A stretch of 64,000 nucleotides of DNA from NCBI GenBank assembly GCA_963843565.1, contig CAWJKY010000004.1:1-64000 (forward strand), written 5' to 3'. Positions within the stretch are counted from its first letter, which is position 1. Each line of letters begins with the position of its first letter. A model generated the notes under the pieces. That model saw nothing but the letters and a program-made list of their open reading frames with translations, was not told the origin of the DNA and searched no databases. Below, one piece after another: positions 31,701 through 43,187 of this stretch. The DNA comes from DASZQY01 sp963843565 (GTDB taxonomy: Bacteria; Pseudomonadota; Alphaproteobacteria; Rhizobiales; Kaistiaceae). Both the position numbers and the translations under genes were made by a program.

Positions 31701-32102
31701 TTATAAAAGATCTGTTAACGCTGGAATCAAAGGACGGTCGGCAGGCGGCATTTCGACGTCCAGAAGCTCCGCCGGCCGCTTCCATCTGAGCGCCTGACCT
31801 TCCAGCGGCCGCGGCGTCCCCTCCCAGCGCCGGCAGACGTAAAGCGGCATCAGCAGGTGGAAGTCGTCGTAGCTATGGCTGGCGAAGGTCAGCGGCGCCA
31901 GGCAGGCGGCGGAAACGTCGATGCCGAGCTCTTCGCGCAGTTCCCGGATCAACGTTTCTTCCGGCAGCTCACCATCCTCGACCTTGCCGCCGGGAAATTC
32001 CCAGAGGCCCGCCATGGACTTGCCTTCGGGGCGCTGGGCGATGAGCACCCGCCCGTCCACATCGACAAGGGCGCACGCGGCAACCAGGACAAGCGGCTTC
32101 AC
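31701..32102 (-). CDS. mutT: MutT/Nudix (8-oxo-dGTP diphosphatase-type) hydrolase
   Basis: A 133-residue protein. The Nudix box at 39-61 (GK-V-EDGE-ETLIRELREELGI) is complete, and the start resembles MutT (VLVAACALVDVDGRVLIAQRP, FPGGK). MutT removes 8-oxo-dGTP from the nucleotide pool. The GTG start overlaps the stop of the GNAT gene by four bases (GTGA), showing translational coupling. In rhizobia, mutT is commonly found in this argJ-GNAT-mutT order. Confidence 0.92.
   Translation of the reverse strand: MKPLVLVAACALVDVDGRVLIAQRPEGKSMAGLWEFPGGKVEDGELPEETLIRELREELGIDVSAACLAPLTFASHSYDDFHLLMPLYVCRRWEGTPRPLEGQALRWKRPAELLDVEMPPADRPLIPALTDLL
31702..31730 (-). promoter_or_regulatory. Candidate promoter for the small membrane protein and Flp pilin genes
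   Basis: TTGATT (31725-31730) and TTTATA (31702-31707), spaced by 17 bases, lie on the minus strand within the 3' end of mutT. The region is clearly AT-richer than its surroundings. Confidence 0.5.
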
Positions 32103-32866
32103 GGCACCTTCTCCGACGGCGGGACCGCGTAGATGTAGCGGTAGGCTTCGGAGAAGCCGAGCTTGCCGTAGAGGGCGATCGCGGACGCGTTGCCGGCTTC
32201 CACCTGGAGGAAGGCGGTCGCGGCGCCTTCGCCGCTTCCCCACGCCAGCGCCGCCAACACGAGGACTTCAGCGTGGCCCCGGCGCCGGTGCGGCGGATCG
32301 ACGCCGACGTCGAACAGGCCGACGAGGCCGTTGGCCGCGATGGCGAGCGCCGTGGCGATGGCAACTCCGGCGCCGTCGCGCCGCGTGAAGTAGGCGGCGG
32401 GCGGGGCGAGGTGCGCGAGCTTGCGGCCGATGGCGTCGCGGCGGGCGTCGGAGAAGCCCATGAAGGCGCCCATGTCCGCGAGCCATTCGGGGCTGGCGGA
32501 GACGGCGTGTTCGACCGGGGCCGACGGCGCCGGCACACTCGTCAGATCGCGGGTCATGACGATCACCTCGCCGGTGCGGGTCCATCCGCGCGCATCGAGT
32601 TCGGCGGCAAGGGCCGCTGGTGTCAACGGCGTCAGCCGGACGCGGGGCGTGAGACCCGCATCGCGGTAGAAAGCGACGACCGCATCAAGGCGCGCGCGGC
32701 GGTTGGCATCGTCGTCAGGATCGAGGACCGCCAGCGAATTCGCCCGGCCCGTGTGCCCCTCGGCGCGGCGCATCACCCAGGCGCCGTCGCGCACCGTGAC
32801 AAGCGCCGGCCAGGTTGCCAGCGTCGCCTCTTCGAGCCGGATGACGACGGCGCGCTCGGCCGACAC
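32099..32866 (-). CDS. GNAT family N-acetyltransferase
   Basis: A 255-residue acetyltransferase with a non-catalytic N-terminal half and a C-terminal GNAT core: strand GLVGLFDVGVDPPHRRRGHAEVL carries the acetyl-CoA binding R/Q-x-x-G/A (RRRGHA), and the final helix is NASAIALYGKLGFSEAYRYIY. The start is a GTG at 32866, four bases after the argJ stop; the 3' end is coupled to mutT. The acceptor is unknown. Confidence 0.88.
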   Translation of the reverse strand: MSAERAVVIRLEEATLATWPALVTVRDGAWVMRRAEGHTGRANSLAVLDPDDDANRRARLDAVVAFYRDAGLTPRVRLTPLTPAALAAELDARGWTRTGEVIVMTRDLTSVPAPSAPVEHAVSASPEWLADMGAFMGFSDARRDAIGRKLAHLAPPAAYFTRRDGAGVAIATALAIAANGLVGLFDVGVDPPHRRRGHAEVLVLAALAWGSGEGAATAFLQVEAGNASAIALYGKLGFSEAYRYIYAVPPSEKVP

Positions 32867-32869
32867 GTC

Positions 32870-34102
32870 TCAACTCCGGTAGTCGCCGTTGATGGCGACG
32901 TACTCCTTGGTGAGGTCGCAGGTCCACACCGTGTCGCTGCCCTCGCCCATCCCGAGATCGGCGGTGACCACGATGTGGTCGTTCTTCATGTAGGCCGAAG
33001 TGACCTCTTCCGAGTAGCGCGGGTCGCGCTCACCCCGGAAGGCCACACGCGTCTCCCCGAACCACACCGACAGACGGTCGCGGTCGGCGGGTTCGCCCGC
33101 CTTGCCGACCGCCATGACGATGCGGCCCCAGTTGGCGTCCTCGCCGGCGATCGCCGTCTTGACCAGCGGCGAATTGGCGATGGCGAAGGCGACCTTGCGC
33201 GCCGACTTTTTCGAGGTGGCGCCCGTGACGCGGACCTCGACGAACTTCCGCGCCCCCTCCCCGTCGCGCACCACCTGATGGGCGAGATCGCGCAGGAGGT
33301 CGAAGAGCGCCGCACGGAACGGCGCCAGGCGGCGGTCGCCGGCCGACATGATCTTCGGCGCACCTTGGGCGGCGCCGGTCGCGAACATCACAAGCGTGTC
33401 CGACGTGGAGGTGTCGCTGTCGACGGTGATCGCGTTGAATGAATCGCGCACGCCCTTCTTGAGAAGCGCCTGAACGACGGGCGCCGGCAGCGGCGCGTCG
33501 GTGAAGACGAACGACAGGAGCGTCGCCATGTCGGGCGCGATCATGCCGGCCCCCTTGGCGATGCCGTTTATGGTGACCGTGGCATCGCCGAGCTTGACGC
33601 TGCGCGTGGCGCCCTTCGGATAGGTGTCGGTCGTCATGATGGCCGCGGCCGCGTCCACCCACGGCTCGCCACGGGCCCGGCTGGCAGCGCCGCCGACGAC
33701 GCCGGAGAACTTGCCCGCGTCGAGCGGCTCGCCGATGACGCCGGTCGAGGCGAGGAGGACGTCTTTCGCCTTGCAGCCGACCGCCTCGGCGACGATTTCC
33801 GCCGACATCCGCGCCGCCTCGCGGCCGCGCTTTCCGGTGAAGGCGTTTGCGTTGCCGGAATTGACCAGCAGGGCGCGCGCCTTGCCGGATTTCAGCGCCG
33901 TCTTGCACCAGTCGACCGCGGCCGAGGGGCATTTCGACGTGGTGAAGACACCGGCGGCGGTCGTGCCCTTGTCGAAGACGGCAAGCAGCACGTCGCGCCG
34001 GTTCTTGTACTTGATGCCGGCCTCGGCGACCGCGAAGCGGACGCCGGCGACCGGCGGAAGCGCTGGAAAGCTCGACGGCGCCAGCGGCGAGACGGCCACC
34101 AT
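32870..34102 (-). CDS. argJ: Bifunctional ornithine/glutamate N-acetyltransferase ArgJ
   Basis: A 410-residue ArgJ of normal length. It transfers acetyl from N-acetylornithine to glutamate in the cyclic arginine pathway and may also use acetyl-CoA. The autocleavage/nucleophile threonine is T194 in APDMATLLSF, preceded by the conserved KGAGMI. Other signatures are NSGNANAFTG (81-90) and STGVIGEPL (119-127). The C terminus EYVAINGDYRS is the expected family end. It lies between ppi and the GNAT gene, an argJ-ppi-secA arrangement conserved in the order. Confidence 0.97.
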   Translation of the reverse strand: MVAVSPLAPSSFPALPPVAGVRFAVAEAGIKYKNRRDVLLAVFDKGTTAAGVFTTSKCPSAAVDWCKTALKSGKARALLVNSGNANAFTGKRGREAARMSAEIVAEAVGCKAKDVLLASTGVIGEPLDAGKFSGVVGGAASRARGEPWVDAAAAIMTTDTYPKGATRSVKLGDATVTINGIAKGAGMIAPDMATLLSFVFTDAPLPAPVVQALLKKGVRDSFNAITVDSDTSTSDTLVMFATGAAQGAPKIMSAGDRRLAPFRAALFDLLRDLAHQVVRDGEGARKFVEVRVTGATSKKSARKVAFAIANSPLVKTAIAGEDANWGRIVMAVGKAGEPADRDRLSVWFGETRVAFRGERDPRYSEEVTSAYMKNDHIVVTADLGMGEGSDTVWTCDLTKEYVAINGDYRS

Positions 34103-34118
34103 GGCCCGTCGCCGTTGG

Positions 34119-35045
34119 CTACTGCGCCGGCGGCGCGCTCGTGTCGCCAGCCGGCGGCGTCGCGTCCGAAGCGGGCGGCGTGGTGGCGTCGGGCGCTGGC
34201 GCCGGCGGCGGGATCACCTCGATCTTGGCGTCCTTGCGCAGACGCTCGACCTCGGCGAAGAACGCTTCGGAGCGCAGCGCATTGACGATCTGGTCGCGGA
34301 CCTGATCGAGCGTCGGCGGCTTCTCCTTGCGCTTCTCCAGCACCTTGATGACGTGGAAGCCGAACTGGGTCTGCACCGGCTCCTTGGAATAGGTGTTGAC
34401 GTCGAGCGCGAACGCGGCGTCCTCGAACGGCTTGACCATCATTCCCTTGCCGAAGAAGCCGAGATCGCCGCCGTTGACGGCCGAGCCGGTATCGATGGAC
34501 TTTTCCTTGGCGATGGCCGCGAAATCGCCGCCAGAATCGAGCTGCGCTATGATCGCCTTGGCCTCGTCCTCGGTCTTCACCAGAATGTGCGCGGCGTGGA
34601 CTTCGTCGCCGGGCACGAACTTGGCGATTTCTTCCTCGTAGCGCTTCTGGATCGCGGCATCGTCGATGCCGGCGAACAGTTTGACGCGCAGATACTCGGC
34701 GCGCAGCGCCCGGTCGCGGGCGAAATCCACCAGCCGCGCCGAATCCGGGTTGTCGAGAATGCCCGCCGCCTCGGCGGCCTGGGCCATCAGGCGCATGTCG
34801 ATGATGCTGTCGACGAGCGCGGCGTTAAGCTTGTCGGGCGGCATCTGGCCAAGGCTCTGGCCGAAGGCCTGGGCGGCGAGCGCCATGTCCTTGGAGGTGA
34901 TGTCGACCCCGTTGAGCCGCGCCACGACCTGGTCGGCGGGCGGCGGCTGGGCGGTGGCATCGTCGGCCGAAGCCCCGCCAATGCCGGCGAAACTGACCAG
35001 AGCCATGGCCCCGGCCGCGGCGAGCGCCAGGCGCAGGCCAGTCAT
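34119..35045 (-). CDS. PpiC-type periplasmic peptidyl-prolyl cis-trans isomerase (parvulin)
   Basis: A 308-residue exported protein. The signal peptide covers about 1-30 (GLRLALAAAGAMALVSFAGIGGASA), and a SurA-like helical region (DSIIDMRLMAQAAE) follows. A parvulin domain at about 140-240 has VHAAHILVKTEDEAKAI, GGDLGFFGKG and VQTQFGFHVIKV. A Pro/Ala-rich tail ends it. It assists folding of exported proteins. I prefer ATG 35045 because of GAGGTG upstream; ATGs at 35069 and 35081 are in frame and would lengthen the signal peptide. It is divergent from secA. Confidence 0.9.
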   Translation of the reverse strand: MTGLRLALAAAGAMALVSFAGIGGASADDATAQPPPADQVVARLNGVDITSKDMALAAQAFGQSLGQMPPDKLNAALVDSIIDMRLMAQAAEAAGILDNPDSARLVDFARDRALRAEYLRVKLFAGIDDAAIQKRYEEEIAKFVPGDEVHAAHILVKTEDEAKAIIAQLDSGGDFAAIAKEKSIDTGSAVNGGDLGFFGKGMMVKPFEDAAFALDVNTYSKEPVQTQFGFHVIKVLEKRKEKPPTLDQVRDQIVNALRSEAFFAEVERLRKDAKIEVIPPPAPAPDATTPPASDATPPAGDTSAPPAQ

Positions 35046-35177
35046 GCGAACACACCTCGAAACGCTCATCGCGACATCCATTCCCTTCGTGTTGTGGGGG
35101 CCGGCTGAAGTTCCCCGCGACGCGCATCCCGGCCGGTTCGGGCTCTCCCCGCGCGCCGTTGACATGGGTTTGCCCCC

Positions 35178-35206
35178 CTCTTATCTGTCTCCAAGCTTGG
35201 CGTCAA
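35178..35206 (-). promoter_or_regulatory. Candidate promoter of the PpiC-type isomerase gene
   Basis: TTGACG (35201-35206) and TAAGAG (35178-35183) are spaced by 17 bases on the minus strand, in the spacer between the divergent ppi and secA genes. Confidence 0.5.
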
Positions 35207-35303
35207 AGAACGCTTTCGTTCCCGACGATGGCGGCTATTGCACGCGTCGGCGGTCGGCGCGCGGCGCCATCTGCTGCCCACCGGGAGCCCCATAGGATAG
35301 AAG

Positions 35304-38045
<2,742 letters not shown>

Positions 38046-38090
38046 GGCAGCCGGCGAGCGCTTCTCGCGCCGCGCTGCTATAAGGCTGCG

Positions 38091-39875
38091 ATGTCGTTCG
38101 ACCAGATCTTTCTGTTCGCGCTCTTCGTCGCCGTCTTCGTCTTCCTCATCTGGGGTCGCTTTCGCTACGACCTCGTCGCGTTCACGGCGCTGATCCTCGC
38201 CACGGTCGTCGGCGTCGTGCCGCGGGAGGCGGCGTTCGCCGGCTTCGGCCACCCGGCGACCATCGTCGTGGCGATCGTGCTGGTCATCTCGCGCGGGCTC
38301 GTCAATTCCGGCGCCGTCGCCTGGATCGTGCGCATCGTTGTCGACAGCGGCCGCAGCCTCGGCAGCCACATCGCCATCATGGCGACGATCGGCGCCGGCC
38401 TGTCGGCCTTCATGAACAACGTCGCCGCGTTGGCGCTCCTGATGCCGGTCGAGCTGTCCGCCTCGACCAAGGCCGGCCGCCGGCCGGGCCTGTCATTGAT
38501 GCCGCTCGCCTTCGCCACGATCCTGGGCGGCCTCGTGACGCTGATCGGCACGCCGCCCAACATCATCATCGCCACCTTCCGCCAGCACGCCCTCGGCCAG
38601 GGCTTCGCGATGTTCGACTTCGCCCCGGTCGGGATCGCCTGCGCGGTGGTCGGCGTCGCCTATGTCGCCCTGATCGGCTGGCGGCTGATCCCGGTGCGCG
38701 AAACAGCGGCGCAGCCTTCGCAGGATCTGCGCAAGATTCACGGCTACGTCGCCGAACTCGACGTGCCGGAAGGCTCGCCGGCGATCGGCCGGGAGGTTCG
38801 CGACCTCGACAACGAGGCCGAGGAGGCCGGGGTCGTCATCATCGGACTGGTGCGTGGCGGCCGTCGGCTGGCCGGCGCCGGGCGTCGCGTCGACATCGCC
38901 GCCGGCGACGTCCTCATCGTCGACGGGACGGTGCAGGCCATCGACGCGCTCACGGGAACCCTCAAGCTCGGCTTTCCCGACCGCGCCCGCATCGAGGAGG
39001 AAAGCGGCGGCGAGATGGGCCTTGTCGAGGCGGTCGTCACGCAGGATTCGCGTCTCGACGGCCATTCCGTGGCGTCGGTCGGGTTGAGCCGCCTGCACAA
39101 CGTCTCGCTGCTCGGCGTCTCGCGACAGGGCCAGAGCTTTCGCCAGCGCGTGTGCAGCCTCGCCATCCAGCCCGGCGACGTGCTCCTCCTCATCGGGCCG
39201 AGCGAGCGCCTTGCCGAAGCCGTGCAATGGCTGGGCGCCCTGCCCCTCGCCGATCGCGGCTTAGCGGTGACCCGGCACGGGCGCGCCGCCTTCGCCGCCG
39301 GCATCTTCGCCCTCGCCGTCGCGCTCGCGGCGACGAACCTGGTCTACCTGCCGGTCGCCCTCGCGGCGGTGGTGATCGCCTACGTGTCCTTCGACATCGT
39401 CCCGCTCCGTCAGCTCTATCAGGAGATCGAGTGGCCGGTGATCGTGCTGCTCGGTTCGATGATCCCGCTCGGCACGGCGTTGGAAAGCTCCGGCGGCACG
39501 ACGCTGATCGCCAACGGCCTTCTTGACCTCGCCGCGGGCTGGCCGGCGTGGGCGGTGCTGACCCTGCTGATGCTGGTCGTGATGGCGCTGTCGGATGTCC
39601 TCAACAACACCGCCACCGCCGTGATCGGCGCGCCCATCGCCCTCGACATCGCCACTCGCCTTGGGGTCAGTCCCGACCCGTTCCTGATGGCCGTCGCCGT
39701 CGCCGCCTCGTGCGCGTTCCTGACGCCGATCGGCCACAAGAACAACACGCTGGTGCTCGGGCCGGGAGGCTACACCTTCGCGGACTACTGGCGGATGGGG
39801 CTGCCGCTGGAAGCGATCATCGTGGTGGTGGCGGTGCCGACGATCCTGGTCGTCTGGCCGTTCACGCCGGCCTAG
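38091..39875 (+). CDS. SLC13/DASS family transporter with two RCK_C (TrkA-C) domains
   Basis: A 594-residue inner-membrane transporter. An N-terminal membrane half (about 1-200) holds the SNT-like motifs AFMNNVAALALLMPV and TLIGTPPNIII. Two soluble TrkA-C/RCK_C domains follow (about 215-390; GREVRDLDNEAEEAGVVIIGLVR and DSRLDGHSVASVGL). A second membrane half contains VLNNTATAVIGAP and AFLTPIGHKNNTLV. This architecture is typical of sodium- or proton-coupled dicarboxylate, sulfate or anion transporters; the substrate is not deducible. It is 45 bases after secA and could be co-transcribed. Confidence 0.92.
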   Translation: MSFDQIFLFALFVAVFVFLIWGRFRYDLVAFTALILATVVGVVPREAAFAGFGHPATIVVAIVLVISRGLVNSGAVAWIVRIVVDSGRSLGSHIAIMATIGAGLSAFMNNVAALALLMPVELSASTKAGRRPGLSLMPLAFATILGGLVTLIGTPPNIIIATFRQHALGQGFAMFDFAPVGIACAVVGVAYVALIGWRLIPVRETAAQPSQDLRKIHGYVAELDVPEGSPAIGREVRDLDNEAEEAGVVIIGLVRGGRRLAGAGRRVDIAAGDVLIVDGTVQAIDALTGTLKLGFPDRARIEEESGGEMGLVEAVVTQDSRLDGHSVASVGLSRLHNVSLLGVSRQGQSFRQRVCSLAIQPGDVLLLIGPSERLAEAVQWLGALPLADRGLAVTRHGRAAFAAGIFALAVALAATNLVYLPVALAAVVIAYVSFDIVPLRQLYQEIEWPVIVLLGSMIPLGTALESSGGTTLIANGLLDLAAGWPAWAVLTLLMLVVMALSDVLNNTATAVIGAPIALDIATRLGVSPDPFLMAVAVAASCAFLTPIGHKNNTLVLGPGGYTFADYWRMGLPLEAIIVVVAVPTILVVWPFTPA

Positions 39876-39878
39876 CGC

Positions 39879-40487
39879 CTATCGATCGGCGAACGCGAGC
39901 TTGAGGCCCAACGCCACGAAGGCGCCGGCGAAGGTCCGCCGCATCCACGCCATGACCCGCGGCCGCGACACGATGTGATCGCGGACCAGCGCCGCCAGCA
40001 GCCCGTAGCCGACGAACACCGCGAAGGTCATCGCCATGAAGGCCGCGCTGAGCTCCAGCATGCGCGCCAGCGGATGCGCCTCGCCGGCGCTCACAAACTG
40101 CGGCAGGAAGGCCATGAAGAAGATCGACAGCTTCGGATTGAGCACGTTGATGAGGATCGCGGTGACGATCACCTGGATCCAGGAGCGGTCGTCAGCCTTC
40201 TCGATTTTGAGGGCACCGCGTTCACGCAGCGTGTTCCACGCGAGGTAAAGCAGATAGGCGACGCCGACGTACTTGAAGATCTGGAAGGCGACGGCGCTGG
40301 CGTGGAGAAGCGCCGCCAGCCCGAGGATGGCGGCGGCCATGTGCGGGACGATCCCCAACGTGCAGCCGAACGCGGCGACGACGCTGGCGCGCGAGCCGCG
40401 CGAGAGGCCGGCGGCCAGCGTGTAGAGCACGCCGGTGCCGGGCGCCAGGACGACGATCAGCGATGTGATCAGGAATTCGACGCTCAC
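39879..40487 (-). CDS. LysE/RhtB family amino acid exporter
   Basis: A 202-residue protein with about six hydrophobic segments, the N-terminal VLAPGTGVLYTLAAGLSRG motif of the family (usually PGPxxL), and the conserved NPKLSIFFMAFLPQFV segment. The start is a GTG at 40487. Substrate is unknown. It ends three bases from the converging transporter gene, and its start is 18 bases from the L,D-transpeptidase stop. Confidence 0.92.
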   Translation of the reverse strand: MSVEFLITSLIVVLAPGTGVLYTLAAGLSRGSRASVVAAFGCTLGIVPHMAAAILGLAALLHASAVAFQIFKYVGVAYLLYLAWNTLRERGALKIEKADDRSWIQVIVTAILINVLNPKLSIFFMAFLPQFVSAGEAHPLARMLELSAAFMAMTFAVFVGYGLLAALVRDHIVSRPRVMAWMRRTFAGAFVALGLKLAFADR

Positions 40488-40505
40488 CGGTGTGGCGCTC
40501 CGCGC

Positions 40506-41939
40506 CTAGAGCGCCGGCTGGTCGGCGCTGGCGCCTGAACCGGCGGTATCGGAGCCGTCGCCGGTCTCCTCGTCCCACAGGAACTTCTTCTTCACGAAGC
40601 GCCCCACCTTTGGGATATCCGGGGTCATGTCCGGGCTGATCGCCGGCGCTGCATCGGGCGCTGCCGACGCAGAAGCGGAGGCGCTGTCAGGCGCGCCGTC
40701 TTCCGGGCGAACCCGCGGCTTGGGCACGACGCGAACGGTATCCGGCGCGACCACCGGTGGCGGGGCCTTCGCGACCTTGGTTGTCTTGGTTGTCTTGGCC
40801 GGCGGGGCGGCCGGCGCATCGGCCTTGTCGCCACCGCCGATGCCGACCTTGGCCAGCAGCTTGGAGACGAACGACGACCGCTCGGGCGGCGTCGAGGCGG
40901 TCACGTCCGTGGAGCCCGTCGTGGTCGCGTCCGGTGCATTCTGGTTGCCAGGAGCAACCGCGGACAGCACTCGCGACACCAGCGAAGGCTCCGTGGCGCG
41001 CTCGGCTTCACGGGCCTTGGCGGCGGCCGCCGCGGCATCGGCCCGCGCCTGCTCTTCGGCGGCGCGCTGCGCCTCGGCGTCGAGGGCCGCGGACGCCGAC
41101 GCCATCGCCTGATCGTCGGCCGCTTCCCGCTTCTGGAGCGCCGCCATGAGGTCGGCCGGCACCGAATAGGCCGGGCACGGCGCCGAGGCATCGAACGACG
41201 CGCCGCCGGCGTCGGCGTTGAACACGTAGTGGCGGCCGCACACGTCGACCTTCGGCGGCACATGCGTGATCTCGAAGGTGTCGTAGCCGACCTTGAGCAT
41301 CCTCCAGAACGGCATGTTGGGGTCGTTGCGGTGGCGCGCCATGTTTTCCGGCGTCATGCGGAAGGGCAGCGCCTGAATCTGGAAATCGCGCTGGCCGCCA
41401 CGGAAAGCATCGCGGGCGAGCGCGAAGATCTCGCCGGCATTGTCGTCGGTCATCGAGTAGCAGCCGGCCGACGAGCAGGCGCCGTGCACCATGAGGTTCG
41501 AACCGGTGCGCCCCAGCGAGCGGTCGTAAGCGTTGGGATAGCCGATGTTAAAGGACAGGTAGTAGCTGGAGTTCGGGTTCATCTGCGCCGGGGTGACGGT
41601 GTAGAAACCCTCCGGCGCCTGGCGGTCGCCCTCCACCTTCTTGGGCCCGAGCGCCCCCGACCACTTGCAGATCGAATAGGTCGTCAACAGCGCGTAGGTG
41701 CCGGCGCGCGTCTGCTTCCACACCTCCAGCTCGGACAATTCCTTGAAGATGCGCACGAAGATCGGCGCGGTATCCTTCATGCCGAGTTCGCTCATCTTGC
41801 CGACGAGGATCGGCGGCACGGGCTTCTGCGCTTTGGGGATGCCGCCACCTGTCTCGGTGCACGCGGCGAGGGCCAAAAGGGCAAGGCCGAAAAGCGCCAG
41901 TCTGCCAAGACCGGCTGCTCTGATCGGCTGGAATCGCAT
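40506..41939 (-). CDS. YafK-type L,D-transpeptidase lipoprotein
   Basis: A 477-residue protein. The start gives a lipoprotein signal with lipobox LALAAC and acylated C27. The L,D-transpeptidase (YkuD-related, YafK-type) domain covers about 50-225, with the catalytic block MVHGACSSAGCYSMTDDN: H152, C155 and the expected nucleophile C160. Such enzymes act on meso-DAP cross-links or release outer-membrane proteins tethered to peptidoglycan. Residues about 285-477 are Ala/Pro/Lys-rich low-complexity sequence, longer than in E. coli YafK. ATG 41939 is preceded by CAGGGGG; an earlier in-frame ATG would spoil the lipobox position. Confidence 0.88.
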   Translation of the reverse strand: MRFQPIRAAGLGRLALFGLALLALAACTETGGGIPKAQKPVPPILVGKMSELGMKDTAPIFVRIFKELSELEVWKQTRAGTYALLTTYSICKWSGALGPKKVEGDRQAPEGFYTVTPAQMNPNSSYYLSFNIGYPNAYDRSLGRTGSNLMVHGACSSAGCYSMTDDNAGEIFALARDAFRGGQRDFQIQALPFRMTPENMARHRNDPNMPFWRMLKVGYDTFEITHVPPKVDVCGRHYVFNADAGGASFDASAPCPAYSVPADLMAALQKREAADDQAMASASAALDAEAQRAAEEQARADAAAAAAKAREAERATEPSLVSRVLSAVAPGNQNAPDATTTGSTDVTASTPPERSSFVSKLLAKVGIGGGDKADAPAAPPAKTTKTTKVAKAPPPVVAPDTVRVVPKPRVRPEDGAPDSASASASAAPDAAPAISPDMTPDIPKVGRFVKKKFLWDEETGDGSDTAGSGASADQPAL

Positions 41940-42104
41940 CCGCGCCCCCTGGAGGAAAATCGCGCTGCCCGCCCAAGTCATGCCCGGCCCGCTTAGACCG
42001 GGAAATCCGGGATTCGTCAACCCTTACCGGACGTTAACGAATGTGGCAGACGCCACCCTGGACCCCACTGTGGCCGAGACTTCCGGTCGCCGCAAGGCGC
42101 TCCG

Positions 42105-43067
42105 CTAGCGCTCCGGCAGGACCCGGCCGATGGCCAGATACTTCTCGCGCCGCTGGCGGCGCACCTCGTCGGGCGGCAGGTTGTCCATGGAGGCCAGCGA
42201 CGCCTCGATCGCGTCGCCGGTGGCATCGATCGCCACCTTGGGCTCGCGGTGCGCGCCGCCCACCGGCTCCGAGATGACCTTGTCGATGACGCCGAAACGC
42301 ATGAGGTCGTCGGCAGTGATCTTCATCATCGTCGCGGCGTCCTGGGCGCGCGAGGAATCGTGCCACAGGATCGAGGCGGCGCCCTCCGGCGAGATGACCG
42401 TGTAGATCGAGTGCTCGAGCATCAGCACCTTGTTGGCGGCGGCGATGGCGAGCGCGCCCCCCGAACCGCCCTCGCCGATGACCACGGCGACGTTCGGCAC
42501 GCCAAGCTGCATGCAGGCTTCCGTCGAGCGGGCGATCGCCTCGGCCTGGCCGCGCGCCTCCGCGTCGATGCCCGGGTAGGCACCGGCCGTATCGACCAGC
42601 GACACCACCGGCAGGCCGAAGTTCTCGGCCAGCCCCATGATGCGGATCGCCTTTCGGTAGCCCTCCGGGCGCGCCATGCCGAAGTTGTGGCGGATGCGGC
42701 TTTCGGTATCGTCGCCCTTTTCTGTGCCGATCAGCGCGACGCGGCGGCCGCGCAGGAAGCCGAGGCCGGTGACGATCGCCTGATCGTCGCCGTAGGCGCG
42801 GTCGCCGGAAAGCGGCGTGAAATCCGTGACCAGCCGGGCGATGTAGTCGCCGACGTGGGGGCGATCCGGGTGGCGGGCGACCTGGGTCTTCTGCCACGGG
42901 GTGAGCTTGGCGTAGATCTCGGAAAGCGCCTGGGCGGCTTTCGATTCGAGCCGCGCGACTTCCTCGCCGATGGCGACCGCGTCGCCGGCGTCACCGAGCG
43001 AGCGCAACTCCTGAACCTTGCCTTGCAGGTCCGCGACCGGCTTTTCGAAATCGAGGTAACTGCGCAT
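42105..43067 (-). CDS. accA: Acetyl-CoA carboxylase carboxyltransferase subunit alpha
   Basis: A 320-residue AccA. It forms the carboxyltransferase half of acetyl-CoA carboxylase with AccD, making malonyl-CoA for fatty acid synthesis. DTAGAYPG (159-166) and GEGGSGGALA (198-207), which build the oxyanion holes, and EHSIYTVISPEGAASILW are all present. The length is normal. It is 120 bases downstream of xerD, an order seen in many rhizobia. Confidence 0.97.
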   Translation of the reverse strand: MRSYLDFEKPVADLQGKVQELRSLGDAGDAVAIGEEVARLESKAAQALSEIYAKLTPWQKTQVARHPDRPHVGDYIARLVTDFTPLSGDRAYGDDQAIVTGLGFLRGRRVALIGTEKGDDTESRIRHNFGMARPEGYRKAIRIMGLAENFGLPVVSLVDTAGAYPGIDAEARGQAEAIARSTEACMQLGVPNVAVVIGEGGSGGALAIAAANKVLMLEHSIYTVISPEGAASILWHDSSRAQDAATMMKITADDLMRFGVIDKVISEPVGGAHREPKVAIDATGDAIEASLASMDNLPPDEVRRQRREKYLAIGRVLPER

Positions 43068-43187
43068 CTCGTCCCGGATTCAGAACCCGCGTCGGCCAAG
43101 GGCGGATGGCGAGGGATTCCCCGCCCGCGGGCGGCGCCAAGTGACCTTACCGACCCAGACGAGTTCAAGCCGAACGCGGGGCGATCT

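Noticed and set aside
40775..40800. Short tandem repeat TTGGTTGTC in the L,D-transpeptidase gene
   Set aside because: Two copies only, encoding part of a Lys/Thr/Val-rich low-complexity tail; no sign of a regulatory or mobile repeat.
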